From Actinosynnema pretiosum (GTDB lineage Bacteria > Actinomycetota > Actinomycetes > Mycobacteriales > Pseudonocardiaceae): a stretch of DNA of 64,000 nucleotides. Position numbers and translations under genes: made by a program. The stretch spans positions 124,001 to 188,000 of the forward strand of contig NZ_JAMTCF010000015.1 of NCBI RefSeq assembly GCF_024171695.1. Direction: 5' to 3'. The notes beneath the pieces are model-generated. The model was not told the origin of the DNA. It ran no database searches and saw only the letters and a list, made by a program, of their open reading frames with translations. Positions 11,546 to 20,267 of this stretch are shown piece after piece (positions within the stretch are counted from its first letter, which is position 1; each line of letters starts with the position of its first letter).

Positions 11546-12859
11546 ATGACACTCGCGGAGTTGCTGCCCAGCGTCGGCATGACCGGCGAACCGGCGCTGG
11601 AGGCGGGGCTGTGGCCCCTCGGGACCCGGCTGGACCGGGGCGAGCTGCTGCTGGGCGGGGTGCCCGCGACCGAGCTCGCCGCCCGGTTCGGCACGCCCTG
11701 CCAGGTGCTCGACGAGGGCACGGTCCGGGCGCGTGCGCGCGGGTTCCGGGAGGTGCTGCCGGAGGCGGAGGTGGTGTTCGCGGGCAAGGCGCTGCCGTGC
11801 CGCGAGGTGTACCGGTGGGTGGCGGACGAGGGGCTGTCGCTGGACGTGTGCTCGGCGGGCGAGCTGGCGATCGCCCGGTCGGTCGGGTTCCCGGCCGAGC
11901 GCGTCCTGCTGCACGGCAACGTCAAGACCCCCGAGGACCTCAAGGCCGCGCTCGGGTACGGGGTCGGGCGGGTGGTGGTGGACTCGTTCGACGAGATCGA
12001 GCAGCTGGGCGCGCTGGCCGGGGGGCCGCAGGACGTGCTGGTCAGGGTCACCCCCGGTGTCGACCCGCGCACCCACCGGGCGGTGGCGACCGGGGTGGAG
12101 GACCAGAAGTTCGGCTTCTCCCTGGCGGGCGGGGACGCGCTGGAGGCGGTGCTGCGGGTGGTCGAGCACCCGTCGCTGAGGCTGGTCGGGCTGCACTGCC
12201 ACGTCGGGTCGCAGGTGCGGCACGTCGCGGTGTACGAGGAGGCGGCGCGGCGGATGGTCGGGCTGATCGCCTCGTGCGGGGTGCGCGTCGAGCAGCTGGA
12301 CCTCGGCGGCGGGTTCGCGGTGCCCTACCTGCCGGGGGAGGGGGAGTTCGACCTGGGCGGGTTCGCGCACCGGGTGCGGGTGGCGTTGAGCCACGAGTGC
12401 GCGCTGCGGCGCGTGCCGGTGCCGAGGCTGCTGGTCGAGCCGGGGCGGTCGGTGGTGGCGGGCGCGGGGGTGACGCTGTACCGGGTGGCGGCGGTGAAGC
12501 GGGGCACGACGCGGGTGTTCGTGGCCGTGGACGGTGGCATGAGCGACAACCCCAGGCCCGCGCTGTACGGGGCCCGGTACGCGGTGCGCCTGGTCGGCCG
12601 GGGCGGTCGGCGGGCGCCGGTGACGGTGGTGGGCAGGCACTGCGAGGCGGGCGACGTCCTCGCCGAGAACGTGCCGCTGCCGGTGGACGTGCGCGCGGGG
12701 GACCTGCTGGCGGTTCCGGTGACGGGGGCGTACCACCACGCGCTGGCGTCGAACTACAACGCGGTGGGCAGGCCGCCGGTGGTGGGGGTGCGCGACGGGG
12801 TGGCGCGGGTGCTGGTGCGGCGGGAGACGGAGGAGGACCTGCTGCGGCGGGACGTGTGA
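11546..12859 (+). CDS. lysA: Diaminopimelate decarboxylase-like PLP enzyme (LysA family)
   Basis: 437 aa from the ATG at 11546. It has the fold-type III PLP decarboxylase pattern: the cofactor Lys in VVFAGKAL (residue 81), HGNVKT, GLHCHVGSQ, LDLGGGFAVPY, the glycine loop EPGRSVVAGAG and the C-terminal active-site Cys in GRHCEAGDVL. LysA makes lysine from meso-diaminopimelate. The usual CES-x-D motif reads CEAGD here, so a paralogue acting on a related D-amino acid substrate cannot be excluded. It stands alone, with no asd, dap or thrA neighbours. The region before it (11299-11545) holds a short A-run but no ORF. Confidence 0.85.
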   Translation: MTLAELLPSVGMTGEPALEAGLWPLGTRLDRGELLLGGVPATELAARFGTPCQVLDEGTVRARARGFREVLPEAEVVFAGKALPCREVYRWVADEGLSLDVCSAGELAIARSVGFPAERVLLHGNVKTPEDLKAALGYGVGRVVVDSFDEIEQLGALAGGPQDVLVRVTPGVDPRTHRAVATGVEDQKFGFSLAGGDALEAVLRVVEHPSLRLVGLHCHVGSQVRHVAVYEEAARRMVGLIASCGVRVEQLDLGGGFAVPYLPGEGEFDLGGFAHRVRVALSHECALRRVPVPRLLVEPGRSVVAGAGVTLYRVAAVKRGTTRVFVAVDGGMSDNPRPALYGARYAVRLVGRGGRRAPVTVVGRHCEAGDVLAENVPLPVDVRAGDLLAVPVTGAYHHALASNYNAVGRPPVVGVRDGVARVLVRRETEEDLLRRDV

Positions 12860-13108
12860 GGGGTGGGGCGACGTGCTGCGGCAGGCGGACGGCCGGACCG
12901 CTGCGAGGCTGTGGGGCAGCGGCAAGGAGCGCGGAGCTTCCCATCTTTCGTCGACCGCATTTCGACGGTCGCATTCAATGCGCACCTATTTTGTTGAGTT
13001 CGCCCGGAAGGGGGTTTTTAGTTAACGGCGCGCTTGCGGTGCGATACTTTTTCCCTGTTCTGCCTCGGGTGGGCAGGACGTGACCTTGGCGCAAAATAAG
13101 GCGGACGC
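12860..13108. promoter_or_regulatory. AT-richer intergenic region upstream of a secreted protein gene
   Basis: These 249 bases contain the least GC-rich DNA nearby (for example 12970-13070, with TATTTTGTTGAG, TTTTTAGTTAAC and GATACTTTTTCC). No ORF is supported. It presumably holds the promoter of the gene at 13109 and may mark a junction where DNA was acquired. Confidence 0.4.
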
Positions 13109-13999
13109 ATGGGGAAAAGGCGTGACCTGTTCGTGGCGGCCCCTCTGGTCGTCGTTCTGCTGGTGAGCGGGTCGTCCGAGGCGGTGGCGGCTGGAGGTAC
13201 TCCGGCGAACGTGGTGGCCGCCGCGATCGACGCGGTGCCGCTTGACCTCCTGAGAGCGTCGGCAGGAGTCGTGGCCAGCGATGATGCCGATTCCGTCGCG
13301 GTCACGATCAACTCGGGGACGACGGTCGACATCCCCCGTGCCGCTGACGGCGTCGTCCGGGTGTCGTCGGAGGGCCAATCCGGCGCGCGGCTGGACCTGG
13401 GACTCGAACTGCCCGATCCGGGAGCCGCCTCGCCCGGCGGCGTTTCGGTTGCGCCGGGCATCGTCGCTTATCCCACCGGAACGACGCACGCCAACGGTGT
13501 CCAAGCTGATGAACAAGGCGCCGTGCGCCTGCTCACCGTGATCAATGGTTCTGCCGCGCCGGAGGAGTACCACTACGAACTCGATTTGCCGGAAGGGTCT
13601 TCCACCGTCAAGGACAAGGGTGGGAATCTGATCGTCTCCACTCCGCAGGGGCAGGGGATCATCCAAGCGCCGTGGGCCTTCAACGCTCGTGGCAACCGCG
13701 TGTGGACCCAGTTCCTCACCGACGGGGCGTCCGGCGTCGACCTGATCGTGAACCACTGGGGCGAGCCGGTCGCCTACCCGATCACCGCCGATCCCGCGGT
13801 CGTCCTCGGTGCGTTCGTGGTGGCGTTCACCTTCGTCATGGCGAATGCCCTGCGCGGGTGCGCTCTAGGCGCTTTGAGCGGAGCGGCGCAGCAGGCGTTC
13901 TTCCACGGGTGGGTGTGGAATGAAGTGGTGAGGGCGGGCGCTGAGGGGTGCGTGTGGGGCTTGCTCGGGGGGTTCCGGGGCTTCGTGCGCCGCTGGTAG
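13109..13999 (+). CDS. Secreted protein of unknown function with hydrophobic glycine-rich C-terminus
   Basis: 296 aa. The first 28 residues form a signal peptide (basic MGKRR, hydrophobic LFVAAPLVVVLLVSG, a cleavage-like AVAA). The middle contains IIQAPWAFNARGNRVWTQF and YPITADPAVVL, a pattern I associate with many small actinomycete exported proteins of unknown role. The last 70 residues are hydrophobic and glycine/alanine-rich (GCALGALSGAAQQAF, GAEGCVWGLLGGF), somewhat like pore-forming bacteriocin helices. Codon choice is less GC-biased than in the neighbours. I do not assign a function; a cell-surface or antagonistic role is only a guess. Confidence 0.7.
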   Translation: MGKRRDLFVAAPLVVVLLVSGSSEAVAAGGTPANVVAAAIDAVPLDLLRASAGVVASDDADSVAVTINSGTTVDIPRAADGVVRVSSEGQSGARLDLGLELPDPGAASPGGVSVAPGIVAYPTGTTHANGVQADEQGAVRLLTVINGSAAPEEYHYELDLPEGSSTVKDKGGNLIVSTPQGQGIIQAPWAFNARGNRVWTQFLTDGASGVDLIVNHWGEPVAYPITADPAVVLGAFVVAFTFVMANALRGCALGALSGAAQQAFFHGWVWNEVVRAGAEGCVWGLLGGFRGFVRRW

Positions 14000-14070
14000 C
14001 GCCACTGCGGCCTCGGCCGGACGTCGACGCGCGGGCGGGGAGCACCGCCCGCGTGCCCTCGGGCCGCAGC

Positions 14071-14653
14071 TCAGCTCGCAGGCACGTTCGGCAGCTCCGC
14101 CCACACCACCTTCCCGCCCGGCAGCGGCGTGCTGCCCCAGCGGTCGGTCAGCTGGCGGATCAGCAGCAGGCCCCGGCCGCGCGTGCCGATCTGGCGCAGG
14201 CCCGCCGTCAGGTCCGGGCGCGGCGGGTCGGGGGAGCCGTCCTCCACCTCGACGCGCACGTGCTCGGGAGTGGTCGTGACGCGCAGCGCGAGCGGGGCGG
14301 TGGTGTGGTCGTAGGCGTTGGCGACCAGCTCGTTGACCACGAGCAGCACGTCGTCGGCCGCCTCCTCGTCCGCGTCCACGAGCAGCGCCCCGGTCCAGCG
14401 GCGCACCTCGGCCAGCGGCGGGCGGCCCACCAGGTCCAGCGCCGCCTCGGCGGTCGGGTTCTCCGCCCCGCCCGTGACGGCCGCCGCTCCCGCGCCTCGG
14501 GGCGACGGTGGCGCGACCGCCGCCGGACGGCCAACGTCGACCGGCGGCGTCGCGCACGAACCCGGACCGCGTCCTCGACCAGCTGTGATCTCGTCCCCCT
14601 CGGCGCCGTGCTGGGGGTCTGCGGACAGGTCGCCCGCAGACCGGTGGGTGGTC
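14071..14653 (-). CDS. Anti-sigma-factor-type serine kinase (HATPase, RsbW/SpoIIAB-like)
   Basis: A GHKL ATPase domain is clear: the N-box in VVNELVANAYDHT, the G1 box VEVEDGSPDPP and the GRGLLLIRQLTDRWG segment. Proteins like this bind a sigma factor or phosphorylate a STAS partner. The gene follows a STAS gene in the same direction. The start is doubtful. The fold seems to need the strand AALDLVGRPPL, yet the only ordinary start codon near it is a GTG at 14430 inside that strand. A CTG at 14653 overlaps the STAS stop as CTGA and would give 193 aa, and I used that limit. If CTG is wrong, 14071-14430 is the minimal gene. Confidence 0.75.
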
Positions 14654-15038
14654 AGGCCGTGCTGGGCATCCCGCTCAGGTCGGCCCCGAGCTGCGCGTCG
14701 ACGGCCAGGTCCAGCGTGGGGTGGGTGGGGAGCAGCGCGCTCATCCCGGTCAGCTGCAGCGTCCTGAGCACCCCGCGCTGGTCGGTGGCCAGCGCCAGGG
14801 GCACCTCGCTGCGCCTGACCGCCTCCACCAGCAGCGACAGCCCGACCGAGGCCATGAACCGCACCCCCGTCAGGTCCAGCACGGCGGGCGCGCGCAGCCC
14901 GGCCAACCACGGCAGCAGCGCCTCGCGCACCACGTCGGCCACGTTGATGTCGATCTCCCCGGCGACGTGCAGCACCGGCACGCCCCGCACCGCGCTGGAA
15001 CCCACCCTGACCACCGCGGCTGCATCCAGTCCGGACAC
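14652..15038 (-). CDS. STAS-domain anti-anti-sigma factor
   Basis: 128 aa. The STAS fold is evident from VLHVAGEIDINVADVVREAL, PAVLDLTGVRFMASVGLSLL and the following helix. The switch-loop Ser that partner kinases phosphorylate would lie in FMASVGL. It likely pairs with the downstream HATPase gene in a partner-switching module controlling a stress sigma factor. The pair is translationally adjacent or overlapping. No sigma factor gene is close by. Confidence 0.85.
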   Translation of the reverse strand: MSGLDAAAVVRVGSSAVRGVPVLHVAGEIDINVADVVREALLPWLAGLRAPAVLDLTGVRFMASVGLSLLVEAVRRSEVPLALATDQRGVLRTLQLTGMSALLPTHPTLDLAVDAQLGADLSGMPSTA

Positions 15039-15302
15039 CGGCCCGTTCCTCTCGTCCTGATCGTCTGAACTGCGGTGGGCTGGCTGTTCAACCCGGTGCG
15101 CAGCCTAGTCGTTGGTCGCGGCCCGCGCGGCGCTGCGGGTGCCCGAGCGGTGGGCAGGCCGTGCTCGGCCGCGATCGCGGGGGATTCGGTGGCCTGCGGG
15201 TCCCCGCGACCGCCGTGCCGCCGGCATTGTGGCGGGGAGAGCGCCGACCGGGCGTCGGTGCGGCGTCGGTGCGGCGTTGGTTCGTCGGAGGGGGAAGGGG
15301 AC

Positions 15303-15878
15303 GTGGTGCGCGGTCCGTTGCGCGGGAGAGCGGTCTGGGCGGTGACGGGGGTCGTGGTGGTGGCCGCGATCGTCGGGTTGTGGGTGTTCCAGCCGTGGCG
15401 GTTGTGGACGCGCAGCGAGGCGGACGAGGCGCTGCCCGCCGGGTTCACCACCTCGACCGGCGCGGCGGCGGTGGGCGGTTCGGGGGAGGCGAGCGCCGGT
15501 TCCGCGCCCGCCGGGACGTCGTCGGCGACCGTCGAGCAGCCGACGGTGCTGGCCACGGGTGGGTTCGTCACCCAGGAGCACGAGACGCGGGGCACCGCCA
15601 CCGTGCTGCGCAGCGGGGCCGCGCGCGTGCTGCGGCTGGAGGGGTTCTCCACCTCGGACGGGCCCGACCTGCACATCTGGCTTTCCGACGCGACCGCTGG
15701 TGGGGAGTGGGGCAAGTACGACGACGGGCGCTACCTGCCGCTTGGTCCGATGAAGGCCACCGACGGCAACCAGAACTACCCGATCCCGGAGGACGTGGAC
15801 CTGTCGGGGCTGCGCAGCGTCGTGGTGTGGTGCGACCGGTTCAACGTGGCCTTCGGGTCGGCGCCGCTGGACCTGTGA
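15303..15878 (+). CDS. Membrane-anchored DM13-domain protein
   Basis: 191 aa from the GTG at 15303, preceded by GGAGGGGGAAGGGG; the next codon is also GTG. Residues about 10-35 are a membrane anchor (AVWAVTGVVVVAAIVGLWVF). The extracytoplasmic part, about residues 85-190, matches the DM13 domain (ATVLRSGAARVLRLEGF, GPDLHIWLSD, and the near-terminal Cys in VVVWCDRFNVAFGSAPL). DM13 is proposed to act in redox or electron-transfer reactions outside the membrane through its conserved Cys. The DNA just upstream contains two and a half copies of an 11-bp repeat (GTCGGTGCGGC near 15255). Confidence 0.8.
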   Translation: MVRGPLRGRAVWAVTGVVVVAAIVGLWVFQPWRLWTRSEADEALPAGFTTSTGAAAVGGSGEASAGSAPAGTSSATVEQPTVLATGGFVTQEHETRGTATVLRSGAARVLRLEGFSTSDGPDLHIWLSDATAGGEWGKYDDGRYLPLGPMKATDGNQNYPIPEDVDLSGLRSVVVWCDRFNVAFGSAPLDL

Positions 15879-15911
15879 CGTGGCGTCCGGTCGGTCTGTC
15901 GGGTCGTGCTT

Positions 15912-16922
15912 TTAGACGCCGTACGCCAGGAGCGGGAAGACGGACAGGGCGGTGCAGGCTGCCAGGGCGTTGAGGGTGCGGTACTGGACCAGGAGGGCGG
16001 CGAACTCGCGGAGGAAGGCGTTGGGGACGAAGTACCAGGCGGTTCGGCCGCCTCGGACGTCTGCCTTCAGACCTGCGCGGCGGGAGAGGATCGCGGCTCG
16101 GGGGACGTGGTAGCTGCTGGTGACCACCAGGAGTCTGCCGGTTACGCCGCGTTCGGCGAGGAGGGCGGAGGAGAGGCGGAGGTTCTCCCAGGTCGAGGTG
16201 GACTCGCGTTCTTCCAGGAGGGCCTCGTCCGGGATGCCGCGTTCGCGGAGGTAGTTGGCCATGACCTCGGCTTCGGAGGCTGGTTCGTCCGGGCCTTGGC
16301 CGCCGGAGGCCACCACCACGGGGGAAGCGCCCTTGGCCGCGGCGCGGCGGTAGAGCTTCAGGGCGCGGTCCAGGCGGCCTGCGAGGAGTGGGGTCACTCG
16401 GCCGCCGGGGACGCCTGCGCCCAGGACGATGATCGCGGTGTGGCCGGTGCGCTTGCGGACTCGGCCGTAGAGCACGGAGTAGAGCAGGAAGAGGGTGAAG
16501 GCGAAGCCCAGGTAGCCGGCCAGGAGGACCAGGGAACCGGCTGCTGCCAGCACCCAGGGGTCGGGAGAGCCTTCGCGCAGGGCGGAGAGCAGGACCAGGA
16601 GCAGGCCGCCCACGACGCACAGGATGGCGGTGCCTGCGCCGAAGGAGAGGGCGTTGCCTGGTTTGAAGCCCTCGCGGCGCAGCAGGGTGACGCCGTTGGC
16701 GATGAGGAAGAGGGCGATGACGGTGACGAACACCGGGGCGATCAGGACTACCGCGCCTACCACCAGGGTCCTGGTCTGGGGGGTGGCGAGGGTGAGCAGC
16801 CAGAGGGCGAAGAACGCCAGGCTCATCAGCAGGTAGACACCGTTGCCCAGTCGTCTGGGTTCCCGCTTGAGTTGCACGAGGAAGACGAGCAGCAGCACTA
16901 GCGCGATGATCAGAGCCCCCAT
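15912..16922 (-). CDS. YdcF-family (DUF218) membrane protein
   Basis: 336 aa. Five or so membrane helices fill residues 1-160. They are followed by the DUF218/YdcF domain with AIIVLGAGVPGGRVTPLLAG, VVVASGGQGPDEPASEAEVM, ESTSTWENLRLS and VVTSSYHVPRA. This Rossmann-like domain occurs in YdcF and SanA, which bind nucleotide cofactors or affect envelope barrier function; the exact reaction is unsettled. Length and topology are usual for actinomycete members. It is transcribed away from the ansamycin cluster and looks like flanking chromosome. Confidence 0.85.
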   Translation of the reverse strand: MGALIIALVLLLVFLVQLKREPRRLGNGVYLLMSLAFFALWLLTLATPQTRTLVVGAVVLIAPVFVTVIALFLIANGVTLLRREGFKPGNALSFGAGTAILCVVGGLLLVLLSALREGSPDPWVLAAAGSLVLLAGYLGFAFTLFLLYSVLYGRVRKRTGHTAIIVLGAGVPGGRVTPLLAGRLDRALKLYRRAAAKGASPVVVASGGQGPDEPASEAEVMANYLRERGIPDEALLEERESTSTWENLRLSSALLAERGVTGRLLVVTSSYHVPRAAILSRRAGLKADVRGGRTAWYFVPNAFLREFAALLVQYRTLNALAACTALSVFPLLAYGV

Positions 16923-16973
16923 GAGGGGATCGTAGTGGGGGCGTGGGGGTGTTCAGACCACAAGATCGAGAGT

Positions 16974-17020
16974 GGAGGGGAGGGGGGAGGGGGAGGGGAG
17001 AAGGAGGGGGAGGGGAAGAG
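16974..17020 (+). repeat. Purine-only tract (G-runs)
   Basis: Forty-seven consecutive A/G bases dominated by runs of four to six G. It lies about 50 bp before the YdcF start in that gene's promoter region. Such tracts can form triplex or G-quadruplex structures; any role here is conjecture. Confidence 0.6.
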
Positions 17021-17145
17021 CTGAAGAGCTACAAGCCACAAGCTCGCCTCGCCGGCGGGGCAGACCTCCAAAAAAGAGGGGACACGGGCTCTGTCGGCCG
17101 GTGGCTGTTGGTGCTCGGTGCCGGTTTACCACTGCGGTGGTCCGG

Positions 17146-17283
17146 GTCCCTCTTCTCCGTGTGGCCTCCTTTCAGGCAAGCACAGGCGTCAAGACGCCGT
17201 TTGACTGTGCGGTCTGCCGGATAGTGCGGCGGCGTCTTGACACCTGCGCTCGGGCTGCGCCAGGCCACACGGAGAAGAGGGAC
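17146..17283. repeat. Long palindromic element with 22-bp perfect terminal inverted repeats
   Basis: Bases 17146-17167 are the exact reverse complement of 17262-17283. Inside, 17183-17199 pairs with a segment starting near 17230 with one mismatch in 17. The whole 138 bp can fold into one long interrupted hairpin. No transposase is present. It may be a MITE-like or REP-like genomic repeat, and by position it may also serve as terminator for the methyltransferase operon that ends at 17366. Confidence 0.7.
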
Positions 17284-17365
17284 GCGGGATGGGCTGGCTG
17301 CGGGCTCGCTGCGCTCGCCCCGCAGCCCGCGAGGCGGTGGCGTCCGTGGGGACGCCACCGCGTGG

Positions 17366-18151
17366 TTATGGGTGTTCGGCCACTGCCAGGAAGCAGCCGA
17401 ATTCTGGGACGCCCACCAGGTCGCGCGGGTGGAACAGGAGGCCTTCCGCGTCGTCTACCAGATCGGCCAGTTCGCGGAAGTTGCGTTGGACGGTGTGGTC
17501 GGTGATGTCCAGGAGTTCTCGTAGGCGTAGGCCTGCTCGGTGCAGCATCGGGACGTAGTCGTCTGCGTTGGGCAGGGACACCATTGATGCTCGGCAGAAT
17601 TCGGTTATCGCCGGGTGGCGGTGGGTGGGTCTTGGGGCGCGTTCGAACAGTTCGGTGAGGACCAGTCGGCCGCCTGGGCGCAGTACGCGCCTTGCCTCGT
17701 TCAGGACCTGTTCGCGGTCGGGCATGTGGATCAGGGACTCGATTGCCATGACCGCGTCAAACGAGGAGTCCGGGAAGGGGAGGGCCATCGCGTCCGCGTG
17801 GAGGAACTTGGTGTTGTTGGTGTGGCCTGCGGACTTGGCCAGGTGGGTCGCGTGGGTGATTTGGGCGGCGCTGATGCTGATTCCGGTCACGTGGGCGCCG
17901 GTCAGGTCCACCGCGCGCAGGGCTGGGCCGCCTACGCCGCAGCCTATGTCCAGCACCCGGTCGCCTGGGGCTGCGTGCAGGCGGCGGACGTGCTCGTCGG
18001 TGAAGCGCACTACCGCCTCGGCGCGTGGCGCTGGTGAGTCCGGGGGGTCCCAGTAGCCGATGTGCAGGTTCGGGTCGGCTGCGCCGCCCTCCAGTTCGGC
18101 CTCCAGCAGGTCGTCGTACAGGCGGCCCACGGCCTCGGGGACGGGCCTCAC
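17366..18151 (-). CDS. SAM-dependent O-methyltransferase (second tailoring methyltransferase)
   Basis: 261 aa from a GTG at 18151 that overlaps the upstream methyltransferase stop (GTGA). The SAM-binding motif I is VLDIGCGVGGPALRAV (residues about 65-80), with ESLIHMPDREQVLNEARRVL and RPGGRLVLTELF downstream. It belongs to the class I family that includes RebM/AveD-type natural-product methyltransferases. It is the last gene of the minus-strand tailoring operon. Macbecin carries O-methyl groups at C11 and C15, and two methyltransferases from its cluster (mbcMT1, mbcMT2) are described; this and the next gene fit that pair. Which enzyme acts at which position cannot be read from sequence. Confidence 0.85.
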   Translation of the reverse strand: MRPVPEAVGRLYDDLLEAELEGGAADPNLHIGYWDPPDSPAPRAEAVVRFTDEHVRRLHAAPGDRVLDIGCGVGGPALRAVDLTGAHVTGISISAAQITHATHLAKSAGHTNNTKFLHADAMALPFPDSSFDAVMAIESLIHMPDREQVLNEARRVLRPGGRLVLTELFERAPRPTHRHPAITEFCRASMVSLPNADDYVPMLHRAGLRLRELLDITDHTVQRNFRELADLVDDAEGLLFHPRDLVGVPEFGCFLAVAEHP

Positions 18152-18963
18152 GGGCGCTCGGCGGCCACCAGCAGGCAGCCGAACTCGTCCACGCCGAACA
18201 GTTCCGCCAGGTCGAAGTCGACCGGGCGGTCGTTCTGGCTGACGATCTCCAGGGTCTCCCGCCAGGTGCGCTCCATGGTCTGCTCGGTGATGTCCAGGAG
18301 TTCTCGTAGGCGCAGGCCCACCCGGTGCAGCATCGGCACGTAGTCGTCCACGTCCGCCATCGTCGTCATGGCCGTGCGGCAGAAGCCCTCGATCGCGGGG
18401 TGCATCCCCGGCGTGCGCGGGGCGCGTTCGAAGAAGTCGGTGAGGACCAGGCGGCCTCCGGGGCGCAGGACCCTGCGCGCCTCGGACAGGACCTGCTCCC
18501 TGGACGGCATGTGCAGGATCGACTCCAGGGCCATCACCGCGTCGAAGGACTCGTCCTCGAACGGCAGCCGCATCGCGTCGGCCCGCTGGAACGTCGCGCG
18601 GTCGCCGACCCCGGCCTCGTCCGCGAGCCTGGTGGCGAGCTTGACCTGCTCCTCGCTGATGCTCACGCCGACGACCCGCGCGCCGGTGGTGCGCACGATC
18701 TGGGTGGCCGGGCCGCCGATGCCGCAGCCCAGGTCCAGGACGCGGTCCTCGGCGCCTACCTTCAGCCGCTCGACCATCAGCTCGGTCAGCCGCACCACCG
18801 CCTCGCGCATCGGCACGGCCGAGGTCGGGTCGTCCCAGTAGCCGATGTGCAGCTGGTGGTTGAACTTCTCGAACTGCTCGTAGGTGTGCTCGTCCCGCAG
18901 GATCTGGTCGTAGAGCTTGCCGACCTCCTCGGGCACGGGCACGGACAGCGTGGTGTCGCTCAT
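18148..18963 (-). CDS. SAM-dependent O-methyltransferase (first tailoring methyltransferase)
   Basis: 271 aa from the ATG at 18963, with AAAGG as ribosome site. Motif I is VLDLGCGIGGPATQIV, followed by ESILHMPSREQVLSEARRVL and RPGGRLVLTDFFERAPR. It is clearly paralogous to the next gene downstream: the motifs and the C-terminal REL-LDIT segment are shared, so the pair arose by tandem duplication. A role in O-methylating the ansamycin C11 or C15 hydroxyl is inferred from the two such groups in macbecin. The 4-base overlap with its neighbour implies equal expression. Confidence 0.85.
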   Translation of the reverse strand: MSDTTLSVPVPEEVGKLYDQILRDEHTYEQFEKFNHQLHIGYWDDPTSAVPMREAVVRLTELMVERLKVGAEDRVLDLGCGIGGPATQIVRTTGARVVGVSISEEQVKLATRLADEAGVGDRATFQRADAMRLPFEDESFDAVMALESILHMPSREQVLSEARRVLRPGGRLVLTDFFERAPRTPGMHPAIEGFCRTAMTTMADVDDYVPMLHRVGLRLRELLDITEQTMERTWRETLEIVSQNDRPVDFDLAELFGVDEFGCLLVAAERP

Positions 18964-19015
18964 GGGAACGGCCTTTCGGGTTCGGCTTGCGGGAGGTCTG
19001 CGCGGTGGGCGGGCG

Positions 19016-20239
19016 TCACCAGGTGACGGGCAGCTCGTAGACGCCGTAGACGATCCCGTCGTGCTTGAACGGGACCTCTTCCAGCGTGGTCGCCAGCCGC
19101 AGGGTCGGGAGGCGGCGGTAGAGGGTGTTCACGACGACCTGGAGCTCCATGCGGGCCAGCGACTGGCCGAGGCACTGGTGGGTGCCGAAGCTGAACGCGA
19201 AGTGCTGCTTCACCGGCCTGCGCAGGTCCAGCACGTGCGGGTCGCCGTCGTAGACGTCGGGGTCGCGGTTGCCGATCGAGGTCGCCAGCACCACGCCCTC
19301 ACCGGCGCGGATCACCTGCCCGGCGATCTCCACGTCCTCGGTCGCCACCCGGCGCATCCCGGTGTGCGAGATCGTCAGGTAGCGCATCAGCTCCTCGACG
19401 GCGGTCTCGGCGAGGGCGGGGTCGTCGCCCGCCTGGAGCAGCGCCAGCTGGTCGGGGTGCTGGAGCAGCGCGAGGGTGCCGAGCGCGATCATGTTCGCGG
19501 TGGTCTCGTGCCCGCCCGCCAGCACCAGGACGGTCATGTCGACCGCCTCCGGCCTGCTGATCTCGCCTGCCAGCACCCGTGCGCCCAGGTCGGAGAGGAG
19601 GTCGTCGGCGGGGTGGGTCATCTTGTCGCCCAGGACGCGGTCGAGGTGGTGCTGGAGCTCCTCGCTGGCCTCGGCCCGTTCCTGCGGGGGCACGTCCTGG
19701 CGGATCAGCACGGCGCTGTTGCGCTCGAACACCTCGTGGTCGGAGTAGGGCAGGCCCAGGACGGCGCTGATCGCGAGTGACGGGATGGGCAGCGCGAACG
19801 CGGTGACCAGGTCGACGGGGTTGGGGCCCGCGAGGAGTTCGTCGATCTTCTCGTCGACGATCCGCTGCACGAACGGGCGCAGGCGTTCCACCTTGCGGAC
19901 GGTGAACGGGCCGAGGACCATCCGGCGCTGCCGGTTGTGCTCGGGGTCGTCCATCAGCGGGAAGCTGCTGATGAACGTCGACTTGTCCTCGATGCGGATC
20001 GGGCTGGGGTAGCCGGGGCGCAGGAAGTCCGCGCTGAGCCGGGGGTCGCGCAGCAGCTCGCGCTGGTGGGCGTGCTTGGTGATCAGCCACGGGGTGCTGC
20101 CGTCCCACAGGCGCACCCGCGACAGGCCGCCCGCCTCCTGCGCCTCCCGGAGTCGAGGGGGCGGGTCGAACGGGTGCTCGGGCGACCTGGGCATCGGGAA
20201 CTCCGGGGCCCCGTCGGTGCGGGGGGTGGTGCGGGTCAT
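19016..20239 (-). CDS. Cytochrome P450 (ansamycin tailoring)
   Basis: 407 aa from the ATG at 20239 (GGGGAGAG upstream). It has the actinomycete CYP105-like pattern: I-helix AGGHETTANM, K-helix EELMR, and heme loop FSFGTHQCLGQ with the ligand Cys at residue 356. It sits 52 bp before the methyltransferase pair and 28 bp after the other P450. In macbecin work, one P450 (mbcP450) is thought to oxidise C15 and another (mbcP) to desaturate C4-C5. Either role is possible here. A hydroxylating P450 next to O-methyltransferases would make sense for C15 methoxylation. Ferredoxin partners are not encoded nearby. Confidence 0.88.
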   Translation of the reverse strand: MTRTTPRTDGAPEFPMPRSPEHPFDPPPRLREAQEAGGLSRVRLWDGSTPWLITKHAHQRELLRDPRLSADFLRPGYPSPIRIEDKSTFISSFPLMDDPEHNRQRRMVLGPFTVRKVERLRPFVQRIVDEKIDELLAGPNPVDLVTAFALPIPSLAISAVLGLPYSDHEVFERNSAVLIRQDVPPQERAEASEELQHHLDRVLGDKMTHPADDLLSDLGARVLAGEISRPEAVDMTVLVLAGGHETTANMIALGTLALLQHPDQLALLQAGDDPALAETAVEELMRYLTISHTGMRRVATEDVEIAGQVIRAGEGVVLATSIGNRDPDVYDGDPHVLDLRRPVKQHFAFSFGTHQCLGQSLARMELQVVVNTLYRRLPTLRLATTLEEVPFKHDGIVYGVYELPVTW

Positions 20240-20267
20240 CGGCTCTCCCCTGGTGGACGGTCGGCGC

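Larger units (their letters stand above)
16923..17365. other. 443-bp non-coding boundary between flank and cluster
   Basis: There is no credible gene here. The left part holds an uninterrupted 47-base purine run (16974-17020) and the right part a 138-bp palindromic element (separate entry). It separates the YdcF gene start from the stop of the last methyltransferase gene, and is the best visible candidate for the left edge of the ansamycin cluster. Confidence 0.5.

Noticed and set aside
16923-17365. Short open frames through the palindromic element
   Set aside because: The frames mirror each other on both strands because of the palindrome; there is no ribosome site or family match.
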